This document shows positions 27,783 to 37,262 of a stretch of DNA of 64,000 nucleotides, piece by piece; positions within the stretch are counted from its first letter, which is position 1, and the number at the start of each line of letters is the position of its first letter. Below the pieces are notes generated by a model. It had not been told where the DNA came from and did no database searches. It saw only the letters and a program-made list of their open reading frames with translations. Made by a program: the position numbers and the translations under genes. The stretch comes from an uncultured Tateyamaria sp. (lineage in GTDB: Bacteria > Pseudomonadota > Alphaproteobacteria > Rhodobacterales > Rhodobacteraceae), in contig CAJQRC010000004.1 in assembly GCA_905480645.1 (NCBI GenBank), positions 1 to 64,000 of the forward strand. Direction: 5' to 3'.

Positions 27783-28457
27783 TCATGGGATTAAATCAAA
27801 CGTCATCGACACTGAGGCGGTGATGTTAATCTCGCCTGTTGCAACAGCTAAGTCTGTATTTCTAGCAGCAGACATTATATTAGGCTTACTATAATCAGTT
27901 TGTTCGATCAGAGTAATAATTGGTCCCAACGTCACACCCGCTGCGTCCGCCAAACCTGCCGCACGTGATATTGCATCTTTTACAGCTGCTGCTCGTGCTT
28001 TTTCCTTGTATGGAGCAAGGTTCTGCACACTAAAGCGAAGTCCTGAAAAGTCATTGGAGCCAGCTGATAAAGCCGAATCTAGCACAGCACCCAATTTGGG
28101 AATGTCACGGACACGCACAGACAACATATTACTAGCTTCATATCCCATGATCCGTCGAATTTCAGCGTCATTCGTCCACAACGGAGATACTATCAACTGA
28201 TCTGTTTGTATATCTCGGGCTCCAATACCCGATTGAGCCAAGTCCTTTAGTAAGACAACGGCATCTTCATTCACTTTTTCCATTGCTTCCCGAGCTGTTT
28301 TAGCTTGATGCGTAACTCCAAGCAAAATTACTGCCAAATCGGGAGTTGCGGGTACACTACCCTCTCCGACTACCGACAAATATCGCGAGGTTGTTTCAGA
28401 AAAACTTTCGTCCACTAACCCAAAAAACAGAGCCAAAGTTAATAAAATCATACGCAT
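27783..28457 (-). CDS. SIMPL-domain (DUF541) periplasmic protein
   Basis: About 224 residues from ATG 28457 (alternative ATG at 28469). A hydrophobic signal peptide (ILLTLALFFGL) targets it to the periplasm. The body is DUF541: SVVGEGSVPATPDLAVILLGV, then LVSPLWTN, AVLDSALSAGSNDFSGLRF and AAVKDAISRAAGLADAAGVTLG. SIMPL proteins form outer-membrane-facing oligomers of unclear role, often linked to oxidative stress. It is divergent from the large protein at 28620 and convergent with metY (27759). Confidence 0.88.
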   Translation of the reverse strand: MRMILLTLALFFGLVDESFSETTSRYLSVVGEGSVPATPDLAVILLGVTHQAKTAREAMEKVNEDAVVLLKDLAQSGIGARDIQTDQLIVSPLWTNDAEIRRIMGYEASNMLSVRVRDIPKLGAVLDSALSAGSNDFSGLRFSVQNLAPYKEKARAAAVKDAISRAAGLADAAGVTLGPIITLIEQTDYSKPNIMSAARNTDLAVATGEINITASVSMTFDLIP

Positions 28458-28619
28458 TTTATATTCCATTCTTATTCTACTCAAGCAAACGTTGCGGCGA
28501 TGTCTTGCTGCGATGCAAGGAGATCATGGCCTTTTGCTTTTCATGGGCAAGGTCCTGCTCTATTCTATTTCATAGCGTCTCATTTTTCGACCTCTATGTG
28601 CAACTTTTAAAGGCCTAAC

Positions 28620-31103
28620 ATGAAGCCAAATTTCGCGCTTTCTTTGTCCTTTAACAGGATTAGCCTCATGCTGCGTGCTAAGGGTGGTTGGCAACTTATT
28701 GGAACAGTAGATCTCACTGATCCAGATTTAAAACTCATCCTAATTAAGCTACGGGAAACGGCGATTGAACGAAGTCTTGGAGATTTTCAAACTAAAATAA
28801 TCATTCCAAATGAAAAAATTCAATATCTATCAATCAAAACTGGGCTTCCTAAAAGTGCCGATCAGCGGCCTGCCGTTCGACAAGCACTGACAGATTTGAC
28901 ATCCTATTCTATTGAGGCATTGCAGTACGATTACTCGACAGATGAGGGTGAAACACATATAGCTGCTGTGACGCGTGAAACACTACTTGAAGCCGAGACC
29001 TTTGCAACAGAACATGGGTTTAATCCGATTAGCTTCGTAGCTGTGCCAGAGAGTAACAGTTTTATAGGTGAACCTTTTTTTGGATTATCCTCACAATCTT
29101 ACACTATATTGCAAAAAAATGAAAAATTAGAACCAGACAGTATGCCTGTGAAAGTCATCGGTGATGCCTCAGCGCAAGCATGGCAAAATAAAGAAAAAAA
29201 AGTTGTAGAGTTAGACAACCAAAAAGCAGCAAAATCCAAAACATCAAATAAAACAAAATCGAATCAAGTAAGCTCCAAAAATTTTAAAAAAATAACGATA
29301 TCACAGCCACATGATTTTATTTCAACATACGTTGAACCAGAAGACGAAGATCAAGCGCTAGATAAGGTTAAGAACAAAAAAACAAAAAATCATAATGATC
29401 CAAAATCAGCTCAATCGGAAAGCAATGCAAAGAATGAACAGGCAGGTTCGGTTAGTTTTAACAGTCGGAGAACTTCAGAGAAAAGCAATATTCGTTCATT
29501 AGATAAAGGTTCAAGTACAGTTCTATCCTCCGCCCTTGTTAAGACAACGCCTCTGCTACCAGCTCCTCTCCACAAAAGAGTGGCGGAAAAGAAAGTGGGC
29601 GAACAGATCACAACCGAACCAGATATTCTAACCCGAGAACAAACAGAGATAGCAGAGCGAAACATCACCCACACTGGGCAATTTTCGTCCCAACGCAAGG
29701 CACCCAAAAAAGCATCTTCGAATAAACTAAATCGAATTAACCACTCAGACACCTTGTCTGCCAATGAGCTTGAGGCGCAACGATTGACTATCTTCGGGGC
29801 CCGCAACGCGCCGAAGAAGGCCATTAAAAAACAATATTTAAGTTTTTTGATAATTGTGACTTTTTTCCTCTCCCTTATTGGTATGATTGCTTTCGCCAGT
29901 ATAATTTTTGATGATGACATTTTACGTTTTTTCCAAAGGCAAGAGCGCACTCTTGCTTCAACATTGCCAGTAAATTCACCCCTCAAAAATGAAGTTGGAT
30001 CAACCACCAACATCCCAAAAGACATAACCTCTTATGAAATTGAGGGCGACGCTGTTAATGAAGTTGTAGAACCTGATTTTACATCAGGAAATAATGCAAT
30101 GCTCGATGCTTCCCAAGATCTGCGACCAAATCCAATAAATACACAAAACACATTAGATAATAACGCATTGGAAGCACGATATGCCGTCACTGGGGTGTGG
30201 CCAAAAGCACCAGAAGCCATTTCACCATCAACATTAATACCACTCGATAATTTCTATATTCCTGGTATCGACCCTGTCAGCCCAGCACTAGATGCCGTTG
30301 CACTTCCTTCAATAACTTCATTTCAAACAGACAATCAGTTGGCTGGCATCACTTCTCCAGTGGCAGCAGGAACTAATTTTATATTAGGCCCAGACGGGCT
30401 TATAGTTGCGACCATAGAAGGCGCGCTTAGCCCTGATGGGTATACAATAATTCTTGGTCAGCCATCAGTTGTACCACCAGCTATACCAATTCGCCTATCA
30501 ATCACTTCAAACGATACAGACACGTTGGAAAAATCTACTAATATCCGACCACGCTTGAGGCCCACAGACCTGATCGAGCAAAACGAGCGAGCTGCTCTGG
30601 GTGGCTTATCACGATCTGAGCTAGCTGGCTTACGTCCTCGCTTGCGACCAGAAGAAATACAGAAAAAAGTGGAACTCCAACGGGAAGGCGACGAAGTTAA
30701 AGAAGTGCTACCCATTACATTGGCAGCACCAAAGTCAATTCGTCCCGCGTTGCGCCCTAAGAATTTTGCACAAGTTGTTGATCGTGCAAAGCAAAGTACA
30801 TCGGCAACCCCAACCATAACCAGCACAGTGACAGGTACTGTCTCCCCCTCAATCCCTTCATCAGCATCCGTTTCACGCGAGGCAACAACGCGTAATGCAA
30901 TCAATCTAAAAAAGGTTAACTTGATTGGAGTTTATGGCAAACCTTCAAATAGACGCGCGCTAGTGCGGTTATCCAATGGGCGTTTTCGTAAAGTAAAAGT
31001 TGGGGACCGAATAGATGGAGGACGGGTTTCTGCCATTGGAGATAGCGAACTACGCTACAAAAAAGGATCTCGAAACTTGGTCTTAAAAATGCCTAAAAGT
31101 TAA
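28620..31103 (+). CDS. Large bitopic membrane protein with PilP/GspC-like C-terminal domain
   Basis: 827 residues. I do not recognise a named family for the whole protein. Residues 1-150 form a compact domain starting FALSLSFNRISLMLR and may be PilM/GspL-like. Residues about 185-400 are a Lys/Ser/Asn-rich charged linker. One hydrophobic helix lies at about 406-430. The periplasmic part has three similar repeats, RPRLRP at about 641 and 671 and RPALRP at about 706, then a C-terminal domain (NLIGVYGKPSNRRALVRLSN, FRKVKVGDRIDGGRVSAIG) resembling the inner-membrane scaffold PilP/GspC. The topology (cytoplasmic head, one helix, long linker, periplasmic domain) fits a trans-envelope scaffold. No other secretion or pilus genes are nearby. 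Start ATG at 28620 is immediately downstream of the divergent SIMPL gap. Confidence 0.65.
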   Translation: MKPNFALSLSFNRISLMLRAKGGWQLIGTVDLTDPDLKLILIKLRETAIERSLGDFQTKIIIPNEKIQYLSIKTGLPKSADQRPAVRQALTDLTSYSIEALQYDYSTDEGETHIAAVTRETLLEAETFATEHGFNPISFVAVPESNSFIGEPFFGLSSQSYTILQKNEKLEPDSMPVKVIGDASAQAWQNKEKKVVELDNQKAAKSKTSNKTKSNQVSSKNFKKITISQPHDFISTYVEPEDEDQALDKVKNKKTKNHNDPKSAQSESNAKNEQAGSVSFNSRRTSEKSNIRSLDKGSSTVLSSALVKTTPLLPAPLHKRVAEKKVGEQITTEPDILTREQTEIAERNITHTGQFSSQRKAPKKASSNKLNRINHSDTLSANELEAQRLTIFGARNAPKKAIKKQYLSFLIIVTFFLSLIGMIAFASIIFDDDILRFFQRQERTLASTLPVNSPLKNEVGSTTNIPKDITSYEIEGDAVNEVVEPDFTSGNNAMLDASQDLRPNPINTQNTLDNNALEARYAVTGVWPKAPEAISPSTLIPLDNFYIPGIDPVSPALDAVALPSITSFQTDNQLAGITSPVAAGTNFILGPDGLIVATIEGALSPDGYTIILGQPSVVPPAIPIRLSITSNDTDTLEKSTNIRPRLRPTDLIEQNERAALGGLSRSELAGLRPRLRPEEIQKKVELQREGDEVKEVLPITLAAPKSIRPALRPKNFAQVVDRAKQSTSATPTITSTVTGTVSPSIPSSASVSREATTRNAINLKKVNLIGVYGKPSNRRALVRLSNGRFRKVKVGDRIDGGRVSAIGDSELRYKKGSRNLVLKMPKS

Positions 31104-31105
31104 TA

Positions 31106-31113
31106 TAAATAAA
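31106..31113. repeat. Left target-site duplication of the IS
   Basis: TAAATAAA directly flanks the left inverted repeat. The right flank is TTAATAAA (31833-31840), 7 of 8 bases the same. The 8-bp size fits the IS1595 family. Confidence 0.7.
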
Positions 31114-31832
31114 GGGGCTGACCCAGATAACCTAAAAAGAGGTTATGATGGGAAGCATGAGAAAGAGTCGTCTAAGTCACTACAAACAAGATCGCCTCAC
31201 GGAGCATTTTATAGCCGGAACCACGGCGCGAACAGCGGCGAGGTTTTGTGGGCTTCACCGCAATACCGCCGCTTACTATTTCCTTCGTCTGCGCGAAATT
31301 ATTGCCTACGAACTGGAGGCGGAGATTAAGGCGATGTTCGGCGGAGAAATTGAAGTTGATGAAAGCTACTTTGGTGGCAGGCGGAAAGGAAAACGCGGGC
31401 GCAGTGCTGCGGGTAAAATCCCTGTATTTGGTTTATTCAAAAGAAGTGAAAAGGTTTATACCAAGTCTATACCGGATGCTTCAGGGGCCACTCTAATTCC
31501 GATCATCAAGCGCAAGGTTATGCCCTGCACAGCATCGTATATTAAGACTGCTGGAGAGGCTACAACGTGCTGGATGTGTCGGATTTCCACCACTTCCGCC
31601 TCAACCATTCTAAGCTATTCGCCGACCGCCATAACCATATCAATAGCATCGAGAATTTCTGGAACCAAGCCAAGCGGCATATGCGCAAATTGAACGGTGT
31701 TCCCAAGGATCAATTTGGTCTATATTTGAAGGAATGTGAGTGGCGTTTTAACAACAGTGACCCTTCAAGACAGTTATTAGTGCTAAGACAATGGGTTAAG
31801 CGTCACTTGAAGTCGTTATCTGGGTCAGCCCC
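31114..31832. mobile_element. IS1595-family insertion sequence, defective copy (about 719 bp)
   Basis: The ends are perfect 18-bp inverted repeats beginning GGGGCTGACCCAGATAAC (31114-31131 and, complemented, 31815-31832). They enclose one transposase ORF of the IS1595 type, here broken. The element lies 10 bases after the stop of the large membrane protein gene and 58 bases before the Kef antiporter, so no gene is visibly interrupted. It may disrupt a promoter or terminator. The near-perfect target duplication and ends suggest recent insertion followed by frameshift. Confidence 0.9.
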
Positions 31833-31836
31833 TTAA
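31145..31836 (+). pseudogene. IS1595-family transposase, frameshifted
   Basis: The N-terminal part (SRLSHYKQDRLTEHFIAG, HTH-like region, EIEVDESYFGGRRKGKRGR with the first catalytic Asp) reads in one frame up to KRKVMP near 31524. The remainder (SIVY, DCWRGYNVLDVSDFHH, then NHINSIENFWNQAKRHM with the catalytic acidic region) reads in another frame. The join needs a -1 or +2 shift and also passes a TAA at 31543-31545 just before DCWRGY, so no single protein can be made. The ORF runs past the right inverted repeat to stop at 31836. Confidence 0.88.
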
Positions 31837-31840
31837 TAAA
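31833..31840. repeat. Right target-site duplication of the IS
   Basis: TTAATAAA directly follows the right inverted repeat and matches the left flank TAAATAAA at 7 of 8 positions. Confidence 0.7.
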
Positions 31841-31890
31841 ATTTCAGGGCTTTTAAAGCGGACTTAACCTGAAAGCTCTGGGAATCGAAT

Positions 31891-33768
31891 ATGGAAAGTT
31901 TTCTTTATCAGGCTTCAATATATCTCGCCGCAGCCGTTATTGCCGTCCCAATCGCTGCTCGTTTGGGGTTGGGTTCTGTTCTTGGTTATCTAGCAGCGGG
32001 TATTTTAATTGGCCCAGTATTTGGTCTTGTAGGTTCCGAAACAGCGGGCCTTCAACACTTCGCCGAATTTGGCGTTGTAATGATGTTATTTCTCATTGGC
32101 CTCGAGCTTGAGCCTAAGGCACTTTGGGATATGCGTCACAAATTATTTGGGCTGGGCGGACTACAAATTGTACTTTCCACCGCTGTAATCATGGCCCTTG
32201 CCATAGTATTTGGTCAACCTTGGGGCATTTCACTTGCTATAGGCCTTACGCTGGCGTTGTCCTCCACTGCTATCGTTTTACAGACATTGACTGAAAAAGG
32301 TTTAACACAAACTAGTGGAGGGAGATCTGTATTTTCAGTACTTCTTACACAAGACATAGCAGTAATTCCAATTCTTGCTGTTTTACCTTTGCTGATTATC
32401 ACTGCTCCAGTTAAAATCACATCTGACGGCTCAATATCTCGTAATCTAGAGACAACCCAAGGTGAGAATTACAGCGCAACAATGAGCCTTGTAGAAGGAC
32501 TGCCTGGGTGGGGTGTCACCCTAGTCACAGTCGCCGCTATCGCAACGGTTATTCTTGCAGGCGTTTTTCTAACTCGACCTGTATTTCGCTTTATTCACGC
32601 TGCTCGCTTGCGGGAAATGTACACTGCATTGGCACTTCTGATAGTAGTTTCAATCTCATTTTTAATGATGCTTGTTGGGCTATCGCCCGCACTTGGTGCC
32701 TTTATTGCTGGAGTAGTATTAGCCAGCTCTGAATTCCGTCATGAGCTTGAAAGTAATATTCTACCATTCAAAGGACTTCTGCTTGGCCTATTTTTCGTAA
32801 CTGTAGGTGCTGGGATTAACTTTGAAATTCTCTTTAGTGATTTTTTCTTACTTATCACCATGGCACTGCTACTCATTTTCGTTAAGGGCTTAGTATTGTT
32901 TGGTTTAGCTTTAACGTTTGGAATACGGGGGCGAGACAGGTGGTTATTTACTTTAGGATTGGCTCAAGCTGGCGAATTTGGTTTTGTACTTGTAGCATTC
33001 TCTGTAGGTCAGGGTGTTCTTCCAACTAGCGTCGCAGAAACTTTGCTTTTAATCATTGCTTTGACCATGCTGATTACGCCGTTTCTATTTATTGTTTATG
33101 ACCTTATTCCACAAAAAACTAATGATAGATTTGAGGATCTTGAAGCTGACGAAATTGATGTTGAAGGTCCAGTTATAATCGCTGGTATTGGCCGTTTTGG
33201 ACAAATTGTTAATCGTTTGGTGCAAGGTACTGGCTTCAAAACCGTTGTTTTAGATCATGATATGGAGACGATCACCCTAATGCGACGCTTTGGTTTCAAA
33301 GGGTTTTTAGGAGACCCTACTCGTCCTGACATTCTTAAGGCCGCAGGATTAAATGAAGCACGCGTACTAGTTGTTGCTCTTGACGATCCAGACGCCTCAG
33401 TAAGACTTGTGGCACACGCTCGTAAAACAAGGTCAGATTTGCATATCGTCGCCCGAGCATATGACAGAGTTCACGTCTACAAACTTTATCAAGCTGGAGC
33501 TAATGACATTGTTCGCGAAATGTTTGATGGTTCGTTACGAGCGGGACGCTATGTCATCGAGCAACTGGGATTAAGCGACTACGAGGCTGCAGAAGCAGAA
33601 CGGGTTTTCTACCAACATGACAGAGATGCAGTTCGACAATTGGCTGAGCTATGGGATCCTAATGTACCGCCTGCGGAAAACGAGGCTTATGTCACAAGGG
33701 CAAAATTATTGGAGAAAGAGTTAGAGTTTTCTCTATCCGTCCGCTCAGATAAGCCAACACAGATATAA
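31891..33768 (+). CDS. Kef-type monovalent cation:proton antiporter (CPA2) with RCK domain
   Basis: 625 residues. The first about 400 are a 12-helix CPA2 sodium/proton-exchanger domain with ARLGLGSVLGYLAAGILIGP, the FAEFGVVMMLFLIGLELEP repeat, ALSSTAIVLQTLTEKG and GLSPALGAFIAGVVLASSE. The last about 170 residues are a TrkA_N/RCK nucleotide-binding domain starting VIIAGIGRFGQIVNRLV and containing VVLDHDMETI. Glutathione-regulated potassium efflux (KefB/KefC) is the likely role, but no KefF/G ancillary oxidoreductase gene is adjacent. The IS lies just upstream and may affect its expression. Confidence 0.9.
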   Translation: MESFLYQASIYLAAAVIAVPIAARLGLGSVLGYLAAGILIGPVFGLVGSETAGLQHFAEFGVVMMLFLIGLELEPKALWDMRHKLFGLGGLQIVLSTAVIMALAIVFGQPWGISLAIGLTLALSSTAIVLQTLTEKGLTQTSGGRSVFSVLLTQDIAVIPILAVLPLLIITAPVKITSDGSISRNLETTQGENYSATMSLVEGLPGWGVTLVTVAAIATVILAGVFLTRPVFRFIHAARLREMYTALALLIVVSISFLMMLVGLSPALGAFIAGVVLASSEFRHELESNILPFKGLLLGLFFVTVGAGINFEILFSDFFLLITMALLLIFVKGLVLFGLALTFGIRGRDRWLFTLGLAQAGEFGFVLVAFSVGQGVLPTSVAETLLLIIALTMLITPFLFIVYDLIPQKTNDRFEDLEADEIDVEGPVIIAGIGRFGQIVNRLVQGTGFKTVVLDHDMETITLMRRFGFKGFLGDPTRPDILKAAGLNEARVLVVALDDPDASVRLVAHARKTRSDLHIVARAYDRVHVYKLYQAGANDIVREMFDGSLRAGRYVIEQLGLSDYEAAEAERVFYQHDRDAVRQLAELWDPNVPPAENEAYVTRAKLLEKELEFSLSVRSDKPTQI

Positions 33769-33835
33769 AATGTATCATCAATAGTGAACCGGTATATTGC
33801 AAAGAAATTTACCAAAACAGCATAAACGAACAGTC

Positions 33836-34843
33836 TCAGCCAGCCGCAACACCAGCCTCGGCAAAAGTCGACATACCACTGTGACAGGCGATTGCACCCT
33901 TTAATACGCCAATGGCAAGCGCACCGCCTGAACCTTCGCCAAGTCTCAGACCAAGTTGTAATAATGCTGGTTTATGCAAGGCTTCTAGCATTCTATAATG
34001 GGCGCTCTCCGCACTCTGATGTCCTGCAACACAATGATCGAGGGCACCGATCTCAGTGTACTCAAGGCATGCGGCTGCAGCGGTACATATAAAGCCATCT
34101 AAAATCACAGGAACTCTCAAACTACGAGCACGTGTTATAGCGCCGGCCATACCAGCCAACTCTCGCCCACCGAGACGCATCAAGACATCTAAACCATCAA
34201 TCGCATCTGAGTGCCGCGACAAGCCCTCTGAAACTATTTGGGTCTTAATAAATAAAGCACTTTCTTCAATCCCTGTTCCACGCCCAGTCCAGTCAATTGG
34301 CAAACCGCCAAACAAACGGGCTGCAATGGCAGAAGCGGATGTTGTATTTCCGATACCCATTTCACCTACAACCAAAAGATCAGTATTCTGGTCAACCGCA
34401 GCCCATCCAGCCTGTAAGGCTTCAACACAGTCACCTTCGGTCATTGCAGGGCCAATTGTAAAATCTGCTGTTGGCCGTTCCAGATCTAATGGAACTACAT
34501 CCATACGCGCACCAAAGGAAGCCGCTAGTTGATTTATTGCAGCACCCCCATGCTCAAAATTAGCTACCATCTGTGCTGTCACTTCCGGCGGAAATGCTGA
34601 TACTCCACGCGCGGCTACACCATGATTTCCAGCAAAAATTATTATCTGTGGTGCTTCAAGAATTGGTCGAGCGTTCCCTCGCCAAGATGCATACCACTCC
34701 GCTAATTCCTCCAAACGCCCCAAGGCACCGGGTGGTTTGGTCAATTGCCCATTACGTACTGCAGCCTCAGCTGCAATTTTTGGGTCAGCCATTGGCATTT
34801 CTTTTAACAGTCCGCGAAACTCATTAAGTGTGTTAAACGTCAT
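33836..34843 (-). CDS. cobT: Nicotinate-nucleotide:dimethylbenzimidazole phosphoribosyltransferase
   Basis: 335 residues, normal length. It makes alpha-ribazole phosphate for the lower loop of cobalamin. Signature blocks are [50 protein letters not shown] and the C-terminal [14 protein letters not shown] that carries the catalytic Glu. It is divergent from cobS with 74 bases between the start codons, an arrangement common in alphaproteobacteria. No cobalamin riboswitch is visible in that gap. Confidence 0.96.
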   Translation of the reverse strand: MTFNTLNEFRGLLKEMPMADPKIAAEAAVRNGQLTKPPGALGRLEELAEWYASWRGNARPILEAPQIIIFAGNHGVAARGVSAFPPEVTAQMVANFEHGGAAINQLAASFGARMDVVPLDLERPTADFTIGPAMTEGDCVEALQAGWAAVDQNTDLLVVGEMGIGNTTSASAIAARLFGGLPIDWTGRGTGIEESALFIKTQIVSEGLSRHSDAIDGLDVLMRLGGRELAGMAGAITRARSLRVPVILDGFICTAAAACLEYTEIGALDHCVAGHQSAESAHYRMLEALHKPALLQLGLRLGEGSGGALAIGVLKGAIACHSGMSTFAEAGVAAG

Positions 34844-34917
34844 TGCTAATCTTTCTCTTGGCTGTAACCTTCTTGCTCTTCAACCAAAGTTGCGCTACCC
34901 GCAAGTCAGGATCAGAC

Positions 34918-35670
34918 ATGGAAACCAAAAAAACCGACAGAAGCCTCGCGAAGTTTTGGGATTTAGCTGTAGCAATGGTTCTTCTGACACGACTGCCCAT
35001 ACCAGATTTACCAAAACACGCATTTTCTAATCCAGCCCGCTCTGTCTGGGCTTATCCTATAGTTGGATTGATTCTTGGTATAATTGTGGGCCTCGTGAGC
35101 TGGGTCTGCACAAAATTGAACCTCTCGGATGGTATTACTGCAGGGATAATTTTAGGAGCACTAATTATACTTACTGGCGCCATGCACGAAGATGGACTTG
35201 CGGACACCTTCGATGGTCTCTGGGGTGGTCTTGATATCACAAAGCGGCTTAAGATTATGCGAGATAGTCATATAGGAGTGTACGGAGTATTAGCTCTAAT
35301 TGTTGCTACAGGATTACGCTGGCTAAGCCTTACAGAAGTAACAGTGACAGACATTCTAACTGCATTGGTAATTTCCCGTGCGATGATGCCTTTATTAATG
35401 TGGGCAATGCCAAACGCTCAGGAGACGGGACTATCTCACAGTATAGGCCGCCCACGACTAACAAGTGTCGTTATCGGGATTTTCATTGCTGCAGCCATAG
35501 GCATTATTCTAAGTGGCGGCCTAGGTATTGCAGCTCTAGTAGTGGCGGTTGGGGTCGCCACCCTTGTAGGTTCCGTCGCATCTAACAAAATTGGTGGTCA
35601 AACTGGTGACATTCTCGGAGCAACACAGCTTTTGGCCGAAATCTCAATTCTTATGGTACTGATTTCTTAA
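34918..35670 (+). CDS. cobS: Adenosylcobinamide-GDP ribazoletransferase (cobalamin synthase)
   Basis: 250 residues from the ATG at 34918 with AGGA 8 bases upstream; the frame is open to 34843 but only as TTG without family sequence. It joins adenosylcobinamide-GDP to alpha-ribazole, the last step of the pathway. Hallmarks are MVLLTRLPIP near the start, the acidic ALIILTGAMHEDGLADTFDGLWGG and RDSHIGVYGVLALI motifs, and the C-terminal GGQTGDILGATQLLAEI. Several membrane helices, as usual for CobS. Confidence 0.95.
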   Translation: METKKTDRSLAKFWDLAVAMVLLTRLPIPDLPKHAFSNPARSVWAYPIVGLILGIIVGLVSWVCTKLNLSDGITAGIILGALIILTGAMHEDGLADTFDGLWGGLDITKRLKIMRDSHIGVYGVLALIVATGLRWLSLTEVTVTDILTALVISRAMMPLLMWAMPNAQETGLSHSIGRPRLTSVVIGIFIAAAIGIILSGGLGIAALVVAVGVATLVGSVASNKIGGQTGDILGATQLLAEISILMVLIS

Positions 35671-35722
35671 AACTATTTTCATAAGTAAGATCAAATTTAA
35701 TTTGAAGTAGAAAAAGCCATTT

Positions 35723-36235
35723 CTAGGCTGCAATACGGCTCATAAGGACATCACCGACCTCCTTGGCAGCAGCCAATTCATCGCCACCCGATACGGCAGC
35801 AACTTCCCGAGTCAATCGCTCCAGCGCAGCTTCGTACAGCTGTCGTTCAGAATAACTTTGTTCGCGTTGGTCATCTGTGCGATGTAAGTCGCGCACAACT
35901 TCAGCAATAGCAATAAGGTCACCTGAATTAATCTTTTGTTCATATTCTTGTGCACGGCGGGACCACATTGCACGTTTAACTTTTGCCTTACCTTTTAGAG
36001 TTTTCATCGCAGCGATGATCACATCCGGGCTAGATAATGCACGCATACCTATGTAAGTAGCCTTATTCGTTGGAACACGCAGTGTCATCTTGTCTTTCGC
36101 GAATGTTATTACAAACAACTCTAGCATAATGCCTGCAACTTCCTGTTCTTCAATTGATACTACCTGACCTACACCGTGGGCTGGATAGACAACGAATTCA
36201 TCAGGGGAGAAGTCGAGCTTTTTAGATTTTGTCAT
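35723..36235 (-). CDS. CarD-family transcriptional regulator
   Basis: 170 residues. The N-terminal RNA-polymerase-interaction (CdnL/Mfd-RID-like) domain reads FVVYPAHGVGQVVSIEEQEVAG and the helical C-terminal DNA-binding domain follows, with KVKRAMWSRRAQEYEQKINSGD and EQSYSERQLYEAALERL. CarD/CdnL binds the RNA polymerase beta subunit and stabilises open complexes at rRNA and housekeeping promoters. The order CarD, ferredoxin, Hsp15, helicase is conserved in Rhodobacterales. It is transcribed convergently with cobS. Confidence 0.93.
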   Translation of the reverse strand: MTKSKKLDFSPDEFVVYPAHGVGQVVSIEEQEVAGIMLELFVITFAKDKMTLRVPTNKATYIGMRALSSPDVIIAAMKTLKGKAKVKRAMWSRRAQEYEQKINSGDLIAIAEVVRDLHRTDDQREQSYSERQLYEAALERLTREVAAVSGGDELAAAKEVGDVLMSRIAA

Positions 36236-36488
36236 TCTTAATCCTCATTTGAACTGCAGAAATTGATAATTTCTATAATACAAATTATCAAATCAACCAC
36301 CAATCAGCGTTTACAGGAGGCAATCATATATTCTACAGCTTATTTATTTTTACTCGTTAACATAAAAACGGTGCACCTGAAAGCTTCCGTATATTTAGCT
36401 TTTTTAACATATTAGCTAAAATCCATTAGTTTAATTTTGACCAACTTGGCAGTTCTTTATTCAAAGATACAATCAGTGTATGTTGACG

Positions 36489-36824
36489 CTAACCACCCTC
36501 ACCTGGCGTTTCAGAAAATATGTCAATTTTTCCTTTTTTTCCATCCATATCATCAGCGGTTGGTAATGGGTCTTTTTTTGTAACGATCACAGGCCACAAT
36601 TCAGAGTATTTCCGATTGAACTCAACCCACTTTTCCATATCAGGTTCCGTATCAGGCCGAATCGCATCTGCGGGGCACTCTGGTTCACACACACCACAAT
36701 CGATACATTCGTCAGGATGAATTACCAGCATATTTTCGCCTTCGTAAAAGCAATCTACTGGGCAGACTTCAACACAGTCTGTATATTTGCAGGCAATGCA
36801 GGCGTCGTTGACGATGTAGGTCAT
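36489..36824 (-). CDS. fdxA: 7Fe ferredoxin (FdxA type)
   Basis: 111 residues with two cysteine motifs: [19 protein letters not shown] (Cys9, 12, 17, 21, 25) and [16 protein letters not shown], the layout of a [3Fe-4S]/[4Fe-4S] ferredoxin. The C-terminal extension [18 protein letters not shown] is typical of FdxA. It serves as a low-potential electron carrier. It lies 51 bases downstream of the Hsp15 gene on the same strand, probably as part of that operon. Confidence 0.96.
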   Translation of the reverse strand: MTYIVNDACIACKYTDCVEVCPVDCFYEGENMLVIHPDECIDCGVCEPECPADAIRPDTEPDMEKWVEFNRKYSELWPVIVTKKDPLPTADDMDGKKGKIDIFSETPGEGG

Positions 36825-36875
36825 ACAAAGGCTCGTTTGGTTTATGTTTCTCTTTAGCTAGTTCAGCAGCGGGGA

Positions 36876-37262
36876 TCATTCAAGGTGGCGTAAGCGTGAA
36901 AGATCACTTCGCCGTCGATCACGTTTAGTAGGACGCCCTTTACCTTCAAATTTTGGGTTTTCTGCAATTATACTGTCTGAAGGTTTTGGTATTGGAGTAA
37001 AGTCCTTATACAGTGTTTGTGCTTCAGAAGCCGGCCCGCGCCTTGTACCAACGGCAACAATTTTTACAGTGCGGACAATATCGCCTTGAACAAAAGTCAG
37101 AACATCTCCAGCGCCTACAGATGTTGCCCGTTTTGTCACACGCTCTCCATTCACACGAACATGTCCATCCGCCACCCGAGTGGCGGCTAAAGAACGCGTT
37201 TTAAAAAATCTCGAGAACCAAAGCCACTTATCCAAACGCAGCTTTTGCTTTTCCTCAGACAC
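36876..37262 (-). CDS. hslR: S4-domain heat-shock protein 15 homologue
   Basis: 128 residues with an N-terminal S4 RNA-binding domain (LRLDKWLWFSRFFKTRSLAATRVADGHVRVNGERV) and a basic C-terminal tail rich in Lys/Arg (KGRPTKRDRRRSD). Hsp15 binds stalled 50S subunits that carry nascent chains. The start is a GTG directly after the TAA of the upstream helicase gene (TAAGTG), so translation is coupled to the helicase. Confidence 0.92.
   Translation of the reverse strand: MSEEKQKLRLDKWLWFSRFFKTRSLAATRVADGHVRVNGERVTKRATSVGAGDVLTFVQGDIVRTVKIVAVGTRRGPASEAQTLYKDFTPIPKPSDSIIAENPKFEGKGRPTKRDRRRSDLSRLRHLE

Noticed and set aside
28346-28618. Plus-strand ORF of 90 codons before the large membrane protein
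   Set aside because: It lies over the SIMPL gene in antisense and has no motif.
31519-31570. Programmed frameshift in the IS transposase
   Set aside because: The second frame has a TAA before DCWRGY, so a frameshift alone would not give a full transposase, and this IS family normally has one ORF.
34844-34917. Possible cobalamin riboswitch between cobT and cobS
   Set aside because: The 74-base gap is too short and lacks the B12 box.
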